From: Alphaproteobacteria bacterium
GTDB lineage: Bacteria; Pseudomonadota; Alphaproteobacteria; Rhodobacterales; Rhodobacteraceae
Assembly (NCBI GenBank): GCA_003695135.1
Contig: RFIR01000185.1
Location: 1 to 5,719, forward strand
Direction of reading: 5' to 3'
DNA: 5,719 bases
The notes under the pieces were generated by a model that saw only the letters and a program-made list of their open reading frames with translations, was not told where the DNA came from and did no database searches. Below, piece by piece: positions 5,369 through 5,719 of the stretch; position 1 is the stretch's first letter, and each line of letters begins with the position of its first letter. Made by a program: the position numbers and the translations under genes.

Positions 5369-5719
5369 ATGACCGACGCCGGTATCGACTGGGAAGACGC
5401 GCTGTCCAATGGCAGCCACATCGCCGGGGCCGAAAGCTATCCCGAACGCTGGGCCGCCCGCGCCGCGGCATTCCGAGAGCGCGTGCCGGGCCGGCTCGAC
5501 ATCGCCTATGGCGCCCATCCGCGCGAGCGGCTCGACCTGTTCGAACCCGAAGGCCCTCCGCGCGGCCTCGCCGTCTTCATCCATGGCGGCTACTGGCTGC
5601 GCTTCGACAAGTCGAGCTGGTCCGATCTCGCCGAAGGCGCGCTGGCGCTGGGGTGGGCGGTGGCGCTGCCGAGCTATGTCCTTGCCCCCGAGGCGCGCAT
5701 TCCCGACATCACCGGCCAG
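5369..5719 (+). CDS. Alpha/beta hydrolase, probable arylformamidase (kynurenine formamidase), 5' part
   Basis: The frame is open to the window edge, giving 117 residues. HGGYW (72-76) after a hydrophobic strand (LAVFI, 67-71) is the oxyanion-hole motif of the alpha/beta hydrolase esterase/formamidase group; the nucleophile Ser, Asp and His would lie beyond the window. Beside kynA and kynU the natural role is hydrolysis of N-formylkynurenine to kynurenine and formate, the step between those enzymes. It resembles the alpha/beta-hydrolase type of formamidase, not the metal-dependent KynB (cyclase) type, so the symbol kynB is withheld. The start at 5369 (MTDAGIDWEDALSNG) is chosen because family members begin close to the WED-A-NG segment. 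An in-frame ATG at 5303 would add 22 residues. Neither start has a strong ribosome binding site; GGTGGA precedes 5369 closely. Divergent from kynAU. Confidence 0.8.
   Translation, partial: MTDAGIDWEDALSNGSHIAGAESYPERWAARAAAFRERVPGRLDIAYGAHPRERLDLFEPEGPPRGLAVFIHGGYWLRFDKSSWSDLAEGALALGWAVALPSYVLAPEARIPDITGQ

Noticed and set aside
5288..5584. 98-codon minus-strand open frame over the hydrolase start
   Set aside because: Antisense to the recognisable HGGYW hydrolase; no motif of its own.

Overview
This is a GC-rich window with the gene content and protein style of a Rhodobacteraceae-like alphaproteobacterium (Paracoccus, Rhodobacter or Rhodovulum type) that can fix CO2 through the Calvin cycle. 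That placement rests on remembered gene families and gene order, not on a database search. Two unrelated metabolic loci lie tail to tail, with a long gene-free stretch between them.

Left part (1-2100): the start of a Calvin-Benson-Bassham (cbb) operon and its regulator. A class I fructose-1,6-bisphosphatase (cbbF) runs leftward. Three bases after its stop begins phosphoribulokinase (cbbP), of which only the first 20 codons are in the window. A LysR-type activator of the CbbR kind is transcribed the other way. The 92-bp gap between cbbF and cbbR holds the presumed shared operator, an imperfect dyad next to an AT-rich core.

Middle (2101-2895): 795 bases without a convincing gene, between the 3' ends of cbbR and kynU. 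The stretch is not featureless. It holds degenerate repeat units about 90 bp apart, and an imperfect inverted repeat of two 89-bp arms that keep the same symmetry axis (between 2461 and 2462) over their whole length. An AT-rich patch, two hairpins and a possible 7-bp flanking direct repeat accompany it. This is the least explained sequence in the window.

Right part (2896-5719): a kynurenine-pathway locus for tryptophan breakdown. Tryptophan 2,3-dioxygenase (kynA) and kynureninase (kynU) form a tight leftward operon with one base between stop and start. Diverging from them is the first 117 codons of an alpha/beta hydrolase with an HGGYW oxyanion motif, probably the missing arylformamidase. Together they would turn L-tryptophan into N-formylkynurenine, then kynurenine, then anthranilate plus alanine. 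The gap between the divergent genes is rich in stable GC hairpins, some of them mutually exclusive.

No tRNA, rRNA, CRISPR array, transposase or phage gene was seen. The previously undescribed candidates are the 2202-2635 repeat structure and the alternative hairpins at 5147-5223; both are structural observations without a proven function.
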